Shown piece after piece: positions 52,435-63,061 of a stretch of 64,000 nucleotides of DNA. A model generated the notes under the pieces. It was not told where the DNA came from and ran no database searches. It worked only from the letters and a program-made list of their open reading frames with translations. The position numbers and the translations under genes were made by a program. Origin of the DNA: Thermodesulfobium narugense DSM 14796 (GTDB lineage: Bacteria > Thermodesulfobiota > Thermodesulfobiia > Thermodesulfobiales > Thermodesulfobiaceae); NCBI RefSeq assembly GCF_000212395.1, contig NC_015499.1, positions 1,075,001-1,139,000 on the forward strand, written 5' to 3'. The stretch's first letter is position 1, and each line of letters begins with the position of its first letter.

Positions 52435-53846
52435 CAAAAATCTAAACGAAATACAATCGTTGCCTCAAATAAAAAATCTAAATGAAAATAATAAGCCTCT
52501 TAGAATAGTAGTTACTATAACTCTGGAGGCTAGAAATGGGGTTAACGATGAAGGAAAGAAAATCAGTGGTGAGTGAAATTGCAAAAAGATATAAAAAAGC
52601 AAGCAAGAAACAAAAAGGCATAATTTTAGATGAGTTAATAGCTTTGACTGGATACAATCGTAGTTATGCATCTTTTCTTTTAAGCAGTCATGAGAAGATA
52701 GTAAGGATGAATAACAGAGTTTTAAAAGTAGATTTAACGATGAAGAAAAAGAAAAAGAAAAGCAAATATTATGATGATGATGTAAAAAAGGCGTTAATTA
52801 AGGTATGGGACGTTTTAGATTGTCCATGTGGCAAAAAGGTTAAAACCTGTTCTTCCTGAAATAATATATAAACTTAAAGAGTTTAAAGAAATACAAATTG
52901 AAAGGGATGTAGAAGAAAAAACTCTTTAAGATAAGCGCATCTACTATAGACAGAATACTTTCAGAATACAAAAGAATGAATAAACCAAAGGGAAAGACAT
53001 ATACAAAACCAGGCAGCCTTCTTAAAAGTCAGATTCCTATAAGGACATTTTCAGAATGGGACGAAAGTATACCTGGATATTTAGAAATAGACCTTGTAGG
53101 TCATGAAGGAGGAGATCTAAGAGGAGAATTTATCCAAACTCTGACTGCAGTTGACATTTGCACCGGTTGGATAGAAATAGATGCTTTAAGAAATAAAGCT
53201 CAAAGGTGGGTTTTTGAATCAATAGATGAAATAAAGAAACGCTTGCCTTTTAAACTCTTTGGAATTGATTCTGATAATGGAGCAGAGTTTATAAATCATC
53301 AACCTCATCGCTATTGTGTTGAAAATAATATAACGTTCACAAGGTCAAGAAAATATAGAAAAAACGATAATTGCTATGTTGAACAGAAAAACTACTCTGT
53401 AGTAAGAAAATATGTTGGTTATTTTAGATATGATAGAGAAGTTGAGCTAATAACTTTAAAAAGGCTTTATGAAAGCCTAAGGCTATATATAAACTTTTTT
53501 CAGCCTGTAATGAAACAAATCTCAAAAGAAAGAATTGGAAGTAAAGTTACAAAAAAATACGATAAAGCAAGAACTCCTTATCAAAGAATATTAGAAAATC
53601 CTGGTGTAGAAAAAATAGATAAAGAAAAGACTAATAGAACAGTATACAAAATTAAATCCAGCTGAACTTCAAAGAGAAATAGTAAAACTTCAAAAAAAAT
53701 TACTAGAAGATATATCCATAAAGGAAGAAGTAAGAAACTCTATTAAAAAAATTAGCAAAAACAAAGATAAAATATGTTATGGTTATGTTTAGAATTTTAA
53801 GTGAGGCAACGAATACAACTTCCTTTAGGTTTTTAAATGAGGCAAC
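52435..53846. mobile_element. Decayed insertion sequence with repeated, inverted ends
   Basis: The left end holds TCTAAAcgaa, then CGTTGCCTCA (52458-52467), then a second TCTAAA. The right end holds the same array inverted: TTTAG...TGAGGCAAC at 53802-53810 and again at 53838-53846. The inverted arrays are about 50 bp with interruptions. Between them lies a DDE transposase pseudogene. The layout, with doubled subterminal repeats, is like that of the first IS in this window. Confidence 0.75.
52536..53792 (+). pseudogene. rve-type transposase with at least three frameshifts
   Basis: Pieces in successive frames form one protein. First, MKERKSVVSEIAKRYKKASKKQKGIILDELIALTGYNRSYASFLL (N-terminal DNA-binding). 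Then KISASTIDRILSEYK, then the catalytic core with EIDLVGHEGG, GIDSDNGAEFINH and DNCYVEQKNYSVVRKY (D-D-E). The last piece is LNPAELQREIVKLQKKLLEDI. Frame changes are near 52840, 52920 and 53655, all in or beside A-rich runs. The gene cannot make an intact transposase as read. Confidence 0.8.
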
Positions 53847-54027
53847 ACGCCTTAAGGGTGTTAACTGTTAACGGACAGTGTAAAATATTAGAATTAGAAT
53901 ATACTTGACTTTAATAATTTAAATAAACTAATTTGCTGAAAAAGTAGTAAATGACTTAATATTAAAAATTTAGAGAGCACTAAAATTATGAGTTTTTTGA
54001 TAAATTTAATGAAATCAAAAAAAGGCA

Positions 54028-54050
54028 GGAGGTAAAAAAGGAGGTAAAAA
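54028..54050 (+). repeat. Duplicated Shine-Dalgarno region
   Basis: GGAGGTAAAAAA is present twice in tandem (54028-54039 and 54040-54051), directly before the ATG at 54051. The second copy has ideal spacing; the first is a probable recent 12-bp duplication. Confidence 0.7.
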
Positions 54051-55292
54051 ATGAACAATTCATATATTGAAGAACAAAAAAAAGAATATATACGTCCTGT
54101 AACCCTTCTAAATAAAGAAAAATTCTATTTAGACCTGACAAATTTAAGATATACCATATCAGAACGAATAATAGATTTTAATACTACAGAAAATGATACA
54201 AATACTTCTTCGTTAAAATCTATACAAATACTTAACGCTTTTTTACAAGAATCTATACAGCTACTAATAAATTCAATTGTGTTATTTGAGCAAGGATACT
54301 TTGATTGTGCTTATTATTCTCTTAGGTCAGCTATTGAGTTGTCTACAACTATAATATTTTTAGTAGATATACCAGATAAAGAAAGGAAAAAATTTTTTGA
54401 TAAGTGGAAAAAAGAAGAAAGATTCCCTATGTTAAGCTACATAAAAAAAGATTTGTTGAAAAACGATAATGTTTTTAAAGATATGTCAGATAAAATGGCC
54501 AACTTTTTTGAAAAAATTAAAAAGTTGCATCTGAAGTTAAATAAATGTGTACATAAACAAAGTTTCAAGTATTTTTATGTATCAAGAAATCAACCTATCA
54601 ATTTACATAAATCTCAAGATATTTTTATAAAGAACTTCGAAGACCATCTGAAAAAGTGTATAGGCGTTGTGGCGGTTATGCGATTAGCAATAGATCCACT
54701 TCCTGTTTTACTGAAGGATGAAGAAATATTATATCGTTGCTTTGTTTCAATGACCATACCCTATAGCGACAAATTCATAGACGAATATATTGGGCAGAGT
54801 GTAATCGACGATTATAAAAAAACAAACATCTATCAAGAGAATTATAATTACTTTATTACCAAAGAAAAAAACAAAGCTGTATTTGATGTATTATACAGTA
54901 GTTATATTGATTCTCACAAAATAGATGAAATTATGGCTCAATCACACTTACTGTCAAAAGATGCTATCATTTGTATCTCAATAGTAAAGGCATGTAATAA
55001 TAAGATTCTAAGATTAGGCTCATTATTTAATTATTTTACTGATAAATATAAATTCAAAAAGAAATCAATGTGGCCTCCTCTTCCTTTTGAAATCCTTAAG
55101 AAATTTAACAATACAACCAAAAAAACTAATATTAACATGAAATATAACAATAGATATATCTCAACCTTTTTATTTAATAATGAATATTATTATGTTGAGC
55201 ACAATAGAAAACTTACTGATAATAATTTAATCAATATTAACAAAACTCTAACAGAAACTTTACATAAAATAAGCCTATCAAGCGATTCATAA
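54051..55292 (+). CDS. Unknown alpha-helical protein in the accessory region
   Basis: This 413-residue protein has no recognised catalytic domain. Residues about 60-110 contain FLQESIQLLINSIVLFEQGYFDCAYYSLRSAIELSTTIIFLVD, followed by KLHLKLNKCVHKQSF. The paired pattern LRSAIE ... NxxVH is seen in several HEPN-like or Abi-associated helical proteins, so a HEPN relationship is conceivable, but the RxxxxH motif is not clean. It has a strong, duplicated Shine-Dalgarno, stands between an IS remnant and a nuclease-like giant gene, and uses very AT-rich codons. These points suggest acquired DNA. Confidence 0.55.
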   Translation: MNNSYIEEQKKEYIRPVTLLNKEKFYLDLTNLRYTISERIIDFNTTENDTNTSSLKSIQILNAFLQESIQLLINSIVLFEQGYFDCAYYSLRSAIELSTTIIFLVDIPDKERKKFFDKWKKEERFPMLSYIKKDLLKNDNVFKDMSDKMANFFEKIKKLHLKLNKCVHKQSFKYFYVSRNQPINLHKSQDIFIKNFEDHLKKCIGVVAVMRLAIDPLPVLLKDEEILYRCFVSMTIPYSDKFIDEYIGQSVIDDYKKTNIYQENYNYFITKEKNKAVFDVLYSSYIDSHKIDEIMAQSHLLSKDAIICISIVKACNNKILRLGSLFNYFTDKYKFKKKSMWPPLPFEILKKFNNTTKKTNINMKYNNRYISTFLFNNEYYYVEHNRKLTDNNLININKTLTETLHKISLSSDS

Positions 55293-55604
55293 TTAATAAT
55301 ATTATTAATATTATAATCAAACATAAATTTAACAGGATATTTTCTAAATAAGTAATGTACAAATTTTTCTTTAAATGGATCAATATTGGCAATACAGAAG
55401 AAAATTTGAACCGGACAAATGAACCATTGTCAATAAGAAATTTAAGTTGCATAATCTAAAATAATCAATTTCAGTTTATAAATTTCAGAATAGCTTAACT
55501 GTATCTAAAAGAATTTGAGGTTAATATTACATGTAAAAATTTTCATAAGATTGGACTTAGTCGAAGAAGTTACTTAAATAATATTTGATAATATGTTTAA
55601 ATTC
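55293..55604. other. AT-rich gap between convergent genes, nothing recognised
   Basis: The 312 bases between the unknown helical gene and the large nuclease-like gene contain AT-only palindromic runs such as AATAATATTATTAATATT near 55294-55312, but no RNA gene, clear terminator or supported frame. Confidence 0.5.
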
Positions 55605-58600
55605 CTACGTAAAAAAATCTAAATTCGTCTTTAAATTATTTCCAAATTTTGTATACCTCTCACTATCACTTATTATTCTATCCAATAACACCGCTGTTCT
55701 CGGATATTTGATTTTAAATTCACTAGCAGAAAGTTTAAACCTATCACGCTCTCTTTCATCACTTGTACCTAAAGGTTTTAAAACATTAGCCCTTTTGTTG
55801 AAAATCGTAACAGCAATGCTATCTTCAAGATCAGCACTTTCAACCTCTTCTAATATTTCTCTAACAGCTTTGTGAGGCCAGTAACCATCTTCATCGAAAG
55901 AAGCATTGGACAAAATACTCCCTATTATAGAATCACAAAAACTTAGAATATTTTCTTGCTTACACATATCTCTTGCACGCTTCACCCAATTAATAAGCTT
56001 ATCCTCATCAATATTTTCTCCAGTCTGACCAGGTAATTCTTCTATTAAATTAAATAAAGAAGGTATATTTTTTGCAAAATTTTTCATTTGATCGTCAGAT
56101 AGACCTAAACGATTTTCTTTAATTGTAGTATCATATTTAGTTCTATTTATTAAAATTAAATAAACAAAAAACTCTGGGTCACTTAAAATTTTTTGTATTA
56201 AAGCTATTGGCTTGATTTTTAAATTGGTTTTGAATTTTGTAAAGTAAGAAATATAAGAACTTTCAAGGTATATTAATCTTTCCGGACTGATTTCAGAGCT
56301 TTTCTGAAGATAATTAAAAATTATTTCTATGTTAGCCCCATTGATTCGACCAAATTGTATTAACTCAAAATTTTTTTTCGCTACTTGTTCAAGAATTTTC
56401 GCAAGAAAATCTTGATTAAAACTGCATTTTAGATTTATATATAGATAGTAAGCTATAACATCTAAGGCGTCTATAGGCCTCTCGCTTTTTATTAATTTTT
56501 TTATACAGCTTTCTATATCTTCTTTTGAACTGCTAAATTGGTAGTAACAGTTCGTTACTTTCCAATAATTGTCTTCAATATCTTTTTGCAAATTTTGCAT
56601 AAACGCTAAAACTTCCGGCTCTGGCGGAAGGCAAAGACAAAACTTTAGCCACTTATCATTGTTCCAAGAATCTTTATATTTTTCATAAGTACTCAGTAAA
56701 TAATTTGAAATTTGTTTATAATTTGCAAAAACAAAAGCTTTTGCAATATCGCTAAATTTTTTATCTTCAGAGTCAAGCCATTGAAGAACTTTATCTTCAA
56801 TTTGATTAAAAAACGATAATTTAGTCAATAATTGCCCAATTATATAACTTGAATTAATTTTTTCAGGCTCAGTCATTTTCCATTTAAGTCTTGTATTTCC
56901 ACGAATATCAATCATTTTAATAAGCTCTTGTATTCCCTCAAACCCTTTTCTATCCCAAATCTCCTGTAATGCTAGTTTTCTTTTATTTTCAATAATATCC
57001 TGATACATTGTTATATCAATATCAGGTTCACATATAAGTTCATATTCATATTTCTCGAAAAGAATTTTATTTTTAAGAATAGGATTATTATAAACTAATT
57101 TATTTATGAGATCATCAAATATTTTAATAATTTCTTTAGGAAATACCCGTACCGAACCATTATCTCTTTTTTGTTTACAAACTAATTTAAATAAACTTTC
57201 ATAAATCATTGTTTTGTTTTCAAACAGCATTTCATCTATGTTTTTATATAACTTTTCGATTAAATCTAAGATGGTACTTTCTGTAAAAAACTCTAAATTT
57301 TCTATAAGATCTGCTATATATTCTCCATCATTTTCATTTGCAAACTTCCAAATGCGATTAGCAATTCCAGAAATATAATATGAATAGTCATTGTTACTTA
57401 CTGTAGGTTTCCAATCCTTAGCCCAATCTCTAAAGGATGGTTTTTGTAATTTTGTCGGAATTTCTAACGTAGGTTTTGGAAATAATGACAAAAGCAATCT
57501 CCACGTTATTTCTGGTTCTTTTTTTAAAAGCAAATCAAGAAGATCTAATTTCTCTTCCACTGTTAGCTTGGTTTGAGGATAGGATCCTAAAAAAATCATT
57601 CTTAGACTTTCAAAGGATTTATTATCTACCTTATCGTCAGGATCTAATCTTGAAAGTCTTTCCAATATAAGAACAACTCGAGCTACATAGTCTTTGTTCC
57701 AGGATAATACTTCCAATGCCCAAAGGAGCCCTTCATATAAACTAACACTAGTAAAATCCTCTCTTTCATCAAACAATTCTTCTATAAATGTATTATCATC
57801 TCCCTTCAGTTTATTTTCTATCATTTTAAGAAAAATATCTGGAGATGCTTCTGCAAAGTATAAGAGCAAACTTGATAAAGAATACCATGTTAAAAATGTG
57901 GAATCTTTTAATATTTTTTCTATCCAATTTGAAACTCTGTCTTCAATTAAATAAGTACCAATATTTTTTAGGACAGTATCTGTATAGACTGATAACATCA
58001 CTAACATCTCTGCAATATTTTTCCTTAACATATTAGAATGAAGGAAAACCCGTTGTGAATCTGTCTCTTTTAAAATTTCAACAGCAATTTCCCCAAATTT
58101 CTCAATTATTTTAGTATCAATATATGGGGAAAGCAATTTCCACATATCAAAACGGGATACTACCTGCCATTGCGTTCCAAATTTTCTTACAGGCGGGTCA
58201 TCTTCTATTGACCACTTATGTAAACTTTTTTCAAGATCCTTATAAGACGCTCCAAATAATTCTTCTACCTCTTGTCTATCCCAATCGTTCCCTTCATCCC
58301 AAGCTCCAATTAATAAAGCTGTAATAAGAGAATAATCATCAGATTTAGCCCATTCAGGTTTTTTAACTTCTTTAAGCAAACGCCAAAGAGGCATTAAAAA
58401 TCCTTTGGCATTAGAAACCAATTCTTCAGCATTTTCCTTATAAATTCCCATTTCAATAAGTGCGTCAATTAAACTACCTCTATTTGGTCTTGGGAGTTCA
58501 AATTCAATGCCATTGCTTTGAAATTTTCTATTTGGATTTGATTCAGGTTTTATAACCCAGTGCCCTTTAGAAACTGCCAACTCCATATTTACAAGATCAT

Positions 58601-59417
58601 CGAAAAAAGGAATTAAAATCAAGAAATTTTTGCTTTCAACTGCATAAGTCCATTCATTAGAATCCTTTATTATGAGAACTCGTGAAGATAACTCTTCAAC
58701 TTTTGATATAGATGCTATAGCAAAAGCATATGCTTCATCCTTTGACATACCAAATATTTTTATTAATTGTGGCTCTGACTTTAAACTTTCTATTAAATTT
58801 CTTTCATATTCAAATCTTCCAGCTATAAAAAAATCTGGAGTTAACGAATATTTTGTTGTAATGCTCAATTCATCCCATACTTGCCATATATCAAACGCAT
58901 TTTCTGGACGTTTATTTAATCGTCTTGATAACCATCTGTGAACAGCCAAACATTGATGAAGCCATTCTGCCAAATCAACAGCATCTAAACATCTTACATC
59001 TTTCCACTTTTTTTCCTTCTTCTTTTCTTCTTCCCAATTAATCTTTTTATTAAATATGCGGTTAGTAACAAAAACAAAAGTAGAATTCGCTCTATCTTTA
59101 TCATGCAGATCTTCTTCTGATCTTTTTTTATAATCTTCATCTGCTTTTTGCTCTGGATTCTTGTTAGTCCCAATTTCCCAAAAAGATTTTCCTTCAGGAA
59201 CAAAACTATTACCTTTCGCAACTTCTAAAATACCATCAAATCCCATTAATGAAATACTGTCTCTAGACGGAAAGCGCATATATCGAATATATTTTGGATC
59301 AATACTTGCATAAATCAGGTTTTTTACCAACAAAGGTAATTCCTCTTGTGCTCTTCGAGGCTCCTTTTCAGACCAAAAAACTATATCGTTTGCATTCACA
59401 TACCAACCACCGCTCAT
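55605..59417 (-). CDS. 1270-residue protein with restriction-nuclease-like N-terminus, probable defence gene
   Basis: The N-terminal 150 residues contain MGFDGILEVAKGNSFVPEGKSFWEIGTNKNPEQKADEDYKKR, an Asp-(19)-Glu spacing (Asp61, Glu81) with nearby Lys like PD-(D/E)XK enzymes of the Mrr/Cap4 kind. A segment near 218 (LIKIFGMSKDEAYAFAIAS) sits where a P-loop might be, but lacks GxxxxGK(S/T). The remaining 1000 residues are helix-rich, repeat-like sensor or scaffold material without recognised motifs. Single-gene architecture of nuclease plus large helical body recalls STAND-type antiviral proteins, but no functional ATPase is evident. It starts at ATG 59417 without an obvious Shine-Dalgarno. 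Confidence 0.6.
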   Translation of the reverse strand: MSGGWYVNANDIVFWSEKEPRRAQEELPLLVKNLIYASIDPKYIRYMRFPSRDSISLMGFDGILEVAKGNSFVPEGKSFWEIGTNKNPEQKADEDYKKRSEEDLHDKDRANSTFVFVTNRIFNKKINWEEEKKKEKKWKDVRCLDAVDLAEWLHQCLAVHRWLSRRLNKRPENAFDIWQVWDELSITTKYSLTPDFFIAGRFEYERNLIESLKSEPQLIKIFGMSKDEAYAFAIASISKVEELSSRVLIIKDSNEWTYAVESKNFLILIPFFDDLVNMELAVSKGHWVIKPESNPNRKFQSNGIEFELPRPNRGSLIDALIEMGIYKENAEELVSNAKGFLMPLWRLLKEVKKPEWAKSDDYSLITALLIGAWDEGNDWDRQEVEELFGASYKDLEKSLHKWSIEDDPPVRKFGTQWQVVSRFDMWKLLSPYIDTKIIEKFGEIAVEILKETDSQRVFLHSNMLRKNIAEMLVMLSVYTDTVLKNIGTYLIEDRVSNWIEKILKDSTFLTWYSLSSLLLYFAEASPDIFLKMIENKLKGDDNTFIEELFDEREDFTSVSLYEGLLWALEVLSWNKDYVARVVLILERLSRLDPDDKVDNKSFESLRMIFLGSYPQTKLTVEEKLDLLDLLLKKEPEITWRLLLSLFPKPTLEIPTKLQKPSFRDWAKDWKPTVSNNDYSYYISGIANRIWKFANENDGEYIADLIENLEFFTESTILDLIEKLYKNIDEMLFENKTMIYESLFKLVCKQKRDNGSVRVFPKEIIKIFDDLINKLVYNNPILKNKILFEKYEYELICEPDIDITMYQDIIENKRKLALQEIWDRKGFEGIQELIKMIDIRGNTRLKWKMTEPEKINSSYIIGQLLTKLSFFNQIEDKVLQWLDSEDKKFSDIAKAFVFANYKQISNYLLSTYEKYKDSWNNDKWLKFCLCLPPEPEVLAFMQNLQKDIEDNYWKVTNCYYQFSSSKEDIESCIKKLIKSERPIDALDVIAYYLYINLKCSFNQDFLAKILEQVAKKNFELIQFGRINGANIEIIFNYLQKSSEISPERLIYLESSYISYFTKFKTNLKIKPIALIQKILSDPEFFVYLILINRTKYDTTIKENRLGLSDDQMKNFAKNIPSLFNLIEELPGQTGENIDEDKLINWVKRARDMCKQENILSFCDSIIGSILSNASFDEDGYWPHKAVREILEEVESADLEDSIAVTIFNKRANVLKPLGTSDERERDRFKLSASEFKIKYPRTAVLLDRIISDSERYTKFGNNLKTNLDFFT

Positions 59418-59586
59418 ATGTTATATTGTAATACTTTTGTAAAATATTATATACACATTAATTTATTCATAGCAAATAAACATTATTGTTCAATAACGTA
59501 CAGAATATCCAATTAGATTATATATTCTGTAAATTCACATTTTAACTGCTAGTGATACTATAAATTACCAATTTTTACAAAAGTTT

Positions 59587-60420
59587 TTATATTTCAAATA
59601 CGCTACCAGCGCTTGCAAAGAAAAATCTATCTTTGAGCTTGTTATACAATTTTGCTCCAACTTCCATGCCCGTGCAATGAGAGGCACCCAATTTCTGTAT
59701 ATTGTATTTTTCTATTACTTCAAGGACACTATTAATCTGCTCTTGTGAAGCAAAGCCTAAGTGGGTTCCTCCTATTACAGCATATATTTCTTTTTTACCT
59801 GTTTTATTTATAAAGTGATTTAGAATATTTATTATGCCAGCGTGAGCACAACCCAATAGAACCACAAGACCTTTTGGCGTTTCTATAGCTAAAGAAAAAT
59901 CATCCCAAATCTCATCTTGGACCAAATCGCCATTGGCGTTTACAACTTTCATTTCTTTATCAATTTTCTCAAATTTTGTTTTACGTTCAACTTCTCCAGA
60001 TGAAAAAATACCTTTTTCTATCTCTGTAAATTCTTTATGAAAATTAAATTTAACGCCCAGACTTTCAAGATAAAATTGACTAAACGGAATACCTATATAC
60101 CTTCTTGTATTGCCAATTGACCAATATCTATTAGAAAATATGTCTGGATGTGAGTATGTTTCAATTGGGGCTTTAAATTTTAAAAGGTCTACAATACCAC
60201 CTACATGATCGTAATGCCCATGAGATATATACAAAAACTTTACACTGCTTAAATCTTTTTTTAAAGCAATCGAATTATTTAACAATGCCTTGCCTTGTCC
60301 AGTATCAAATAAAAAGTTGAAGTTAGGGGTTTCTACAAAAGCGCTAAAACCATGTTCCCCAATAATGTCAAATGGAAGCACTACGCTATTTTCGGCTAAA
60401 ATAGTAGTTCTTAAATCCAT
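59587..60420 (-). CDS. MBL-fold metallohydrolase
   Basis: This 277-residue metallo-beta-lactamase fold protein has the metal motif HGHYDHVGG, the downstream LGCAHAGIINILNHF and GGTHLGFAS, and a C-terminal GASHCTG. This combination belongs to the group annotated as dihydropteroate-related or beta-ribofuranosylaminobenzene phosphate synthase-like hydrolases. The substrate is unknown. AGGAGGCGCC precedes the ATG. Confidence 0.85.
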   Translation of the reverse strand: MDLRTTILAENSVVLPFDIIGEHGFSAFVETPNFNFLFDTGQGKALLNNSIALKKDLSSVKFLYISHGHYDHVGGIVDLLKFKAPIETYSHPDIFSNRYWSIGNTRRYIGIPFSQFYLESLGVKFNFHKEFTEIEKGIFSSGEVERKTKFEKIDKEMKVVNANGDLVQDEIWDDFSLAIETPKGLVVLLGCAHAGIINILNHFINKTGKKEIYAVIGGTHLGFASQEQINSVLEVIEKYNIQKLGASHCTGMEVGAKLYNKLKDRFFFASAGSVFEI

Positions 60421-60640
60421 ATTGGCGCCTCCTTTTTGAATCTTTTAGAAATTTTTTGTAATATTTTTTGTTATAGCTAACAAAAGTAAAACCTACAAAT
60501 ATAAACTTAGCTGATCATGAAAATTAAAGTACACTCAAAATAACATAATATTTATAATTGAGAAAGTATAGAAAGAATGATTTCTAATGTGTAGAATAGA
60601 AGAGTTATTTTTTAGGTCAGATATTAATTCAGATATTAAT

Positions 60641-61510
60641 TTAGAACATCTCCCTTATTTCATCTAAGTTTTGAACCTTGATAGTGGCTTTAAGTATTTT
60701 TCTTAACCTTTCCCTATCTTTTGTTTTTTTCACCATTAGTTTTATATCTCTTGGGACTTTATCAAATTTGGCTTCAATGGCATCTAAAAGTAAATCCTGG
60801 GCTTCAATAATCATACCCTCTATTTTACCTTTCTCCATACCTTTCTCCATACCTTCTAATAGTCCCTCTTCCTTACCTTTTTTAATGCCCTCTTCTCTTC
60901 CTTTTTCTATCCACTTCTCAATTACAGGTGCCATCTTATCACCTCCTACAGTAGAGTCTAATATAGTTTTTATTTCTTCTTCTTCCAGGTCATTTACAGT
61001 TGTAATATACATCAAGTATATCAAAAACTTGTCTAAATCTAAATCTTTTACGATATAGAGTATCTCAGAATATTTATTTAAGTCTTTGCCTAAAAATATG
61101 AATTTAAACAGCAATAATGCGCTTAGAAGACATTTGTTATTTATGTTAAGGCGAAATCTCTCTTCTTCAATTTTATTTGTGTCTATCAGGATATACTTAA
61201 AAGCAGGCAGATAATCTTTATAGATATATTTTTCTTCAAATAGATCTGAAAAATCTATAGGTTTGTCCCAATTTGTTTTTCCGTGATAGAAAACTACTGG
61301 AATAATTGGCTCTATTGGCCTTTTGTTTTTCATATCCTCTTCCCATATTGCAAGCATATATGAGAGTATCTGGATATTACTAAAGCTTCCCGTCTCTGAT
61401 TTGTGCTCCAGTAGATAATACACCTGGGCTGAACTGGTCTTTGTCTGAAATCTAAAAGCTATGTCTAAATTAAACCTTTTATACTTCTTTGAAATCTTTT
61501 CCTGTGTTTA
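60641..61510 (-). pseudogene. Rpn family recombination-promoting nuclease, 5' end lost
   Basis: The recognisable frame reads back past the GTG at 61423 through SKKYKRFNLDIAFRFQTKTSSAQVYYLLEHKSETGSF to a stop near 61510, with no proper start. The family normally has about 50-60 further residues before this. Features are LLEHKS (PD-(D/E)XK core), PVVFYHGK, and the C-terminal repeat of GREEGIKKGKEEGLLEGMEKG type. The truncation coincides with the border of the IS21-family element, which likely removed the 5' end. An internal start could still yield a 260-residue partial protein. Confidence 0.75.
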
Positions 61511-61567
61511 TATGTGTCAAGTGCAATCCTAAAATGCACCATTACGCGGCTCAAAACTGCACCACTT

Positions 61568-62344
61568 TTAGCTGTTAATTTCCTGTGAACTAAAGTCAAT
61601 TAATCCTGCCTTTCTCTTCTGTCTTAGTCTATAACTATCTCCCTTGATGTTTATGATATAACTGTGATGAATAAGTCTATCTAGTATAGCTGTAGTTAAG
61701 CCTTCATCATTGTTGAAAATCTCTTTCCATCTGATAAAAGAAAGATTTGTGGTTATTAATATAGAGCCCGTCTCATATTTCTTGTTAACTATCTGAAACA
61801 GTAGGTTTGATTGTTTCTCATTGAGCTTAAAGTATCCAAACTCATCAATAATAAGCAGCCCTGTAAAATTTATAGACTTCTTTATGTATTGCTCCAGTCT
61901 ATTTTGAGATAGTGCAGTATCTATTTGTATAATCAAATCAGCCATTGTTACGAACTTTGTCTTTATCCTCTTCTGTGTAGCAGCATAACCTATAGCTACA
62001 GCAAGATGAGTTTTTCCTACACCAGGAGGCCCAATAAGGAGAATGTTTTTTGTCTCATCAATAAACCTCATTGATAGAACTTCATTTATCAGTGTTTTAT
62101 CAACTGATGAAGATGAAAAATCAAAGGTGTCTATAGTTTTTATCTTTGGAAAACCTGCAAACTTCAGCATAGTCTGTTTTGCTCTTTGATTTCTTGCTTC
62201 ATATTCAGCTTCAAGCAGAAGACAAAGGAATTCAGCAAAGGATAAACTCTCTTTAGCTGCTTTATCTGCAAGAAAACTATAGTTTTCTAATATGCCCTTT
62301 AATTTTAGATTTATGCAGTATTCTTCTATCCTTGAATTAAGCAT
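61568..62344 (-). CDS. istB: IS21-family helper ATPase IstB
   Basis: This 258-residue AAA+ transposition helper has Walker A LIGPPGVGKTHLAVAIGYAA, Walker B LLIIDEFGYFK, a sensor region SILITTNLSFIRWKEIF and the C-terminal LDRLIHHSYIINIKGDSYRLRQ. It overlaps the istA 3' end by eight bases. The element end lies near 61513, where TGTGTCAAGTGCAATCC begins and TGCACCA occurs twice (about 61535 and 61558). It appears intact. Confidence 0.93.
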   Translation of the reverse strand: MLNSRIEEYCINLKLKGILENYSFLADKAAKESLSFAEFLCLLLEAEYEARNQRAKQTMLKFAGFPKIKTIDTFDFSSSSVDKTLINEVLSMRFIDETKNILLIGPPGVGKTHLAVAIGYAATQKRIKTKFVTMADLIIQIDTALSQNRLEQYIKKSINFTGLLIIDEFGYFKLNEKQSNLLFQIVNKKYETGSILITTNLSFIRWKEIFNNDEGLTTAILDRLIHHSYIINIKGDSYRLRQKRKAGLIDFSSQEINS

Positions 62345-63055
62345 AGTTGTCTTCTCCTATTAAGAGCTTTTCATACTCAGAAAGGTTTGTGTAGTAAGGA
62401 TGAAAGCTTTTGTCCATGTAAACTTCTTTCTTACTGTTTTTATTACTATCTTTAATATTATTTTTATTACTATCTTTTTCACTTACAAATAGATTATTTG
62501 GTACTTTACTTAAATAACTTAGTTCCTCTTTTAACATATCAAAGGGTTTTTTGTTTGTTGTTGCATGAATCCTGTTATTTGCACTGGTAAGCCAGGAAAA
62601 TATATAGGCATTTAAGAGATCTGGTGTTATATCTATTGGCGTATTCTTTAGCTTTGCCTTCAATGGTTTATAAAAGTTATTTTTTAGATATAGATTGAAT
62701 CTTTCAACCTTTCCCTTGGTTTTAGCTCTGTAGGGCTTACATAGTTTTGGTATAAATAGACCTTTGGAAAAATCAAAAAATTTGTTGTTAAAGCCATGTT
62801 CATTTTGCCCATATTTATCTCTTTGAATTACTACAGATTTTAGGTTATCATAGAGTATAGTCTTTGGTATCCCGCCAAAGTAGTCAAACGCTTTTATGTG
62901 GCAGGATTGGAATGTGTCCTGCCACATGTTGTCTGTAAAGTAAACAAAAGCTGCTCTTGAATAGGATAAAACCATAACAAAAGCATAGATTGGCTTCTTT
63001 CCACTTCTAACAGTTGTCCAGTCAACTTGAGCTTGAAAGCCTTTATCTGTGAGGT
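62337..63055 (-). pseudogene. istA: IS21-family transposase IstA, N-terminus missing
   Basis: The C-terminal half of IstA in one frame starts near 63050 with LTDKGFQAQVDWTTVRSGKKPIYAFVMVLSYSRAAFV. DDE residues are in QVDWT, LYDNLKS and GKVERFN. The N-terminal HTH half is absent on this strand; the sequence instead meets an oppositely oriented IstA N-terminus. The C-terminal tail contains a low-complexity SNKNNIKDSNKNSKK segment with an imperfect direct repeat in DNA (62431-62480). Confidence 0.85.
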
Positions 63056-63061
63056 GTTAAG

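Noticed and set aside
52285-52437. 51-codon N-terminal extension of cfa
   Set aside because: It translates the tRNA-Ala gene; the residues are an artefact and a good Shine-Dalgarno stands before ATG 52284.
54250-54600. Definite HEPN ribonuclease
   Set aside because: The RxxxxH motif is not clean (KLNKCVH), so only a tentative resemblance is noted.
60678-61058. 126-residue plus-strand frame rich in Ser/Pro/Phe repeats
   Set aside because: It is the antisense shadow of the Lys/Glu/Gly-rich repeat in the Rpn-family gene.
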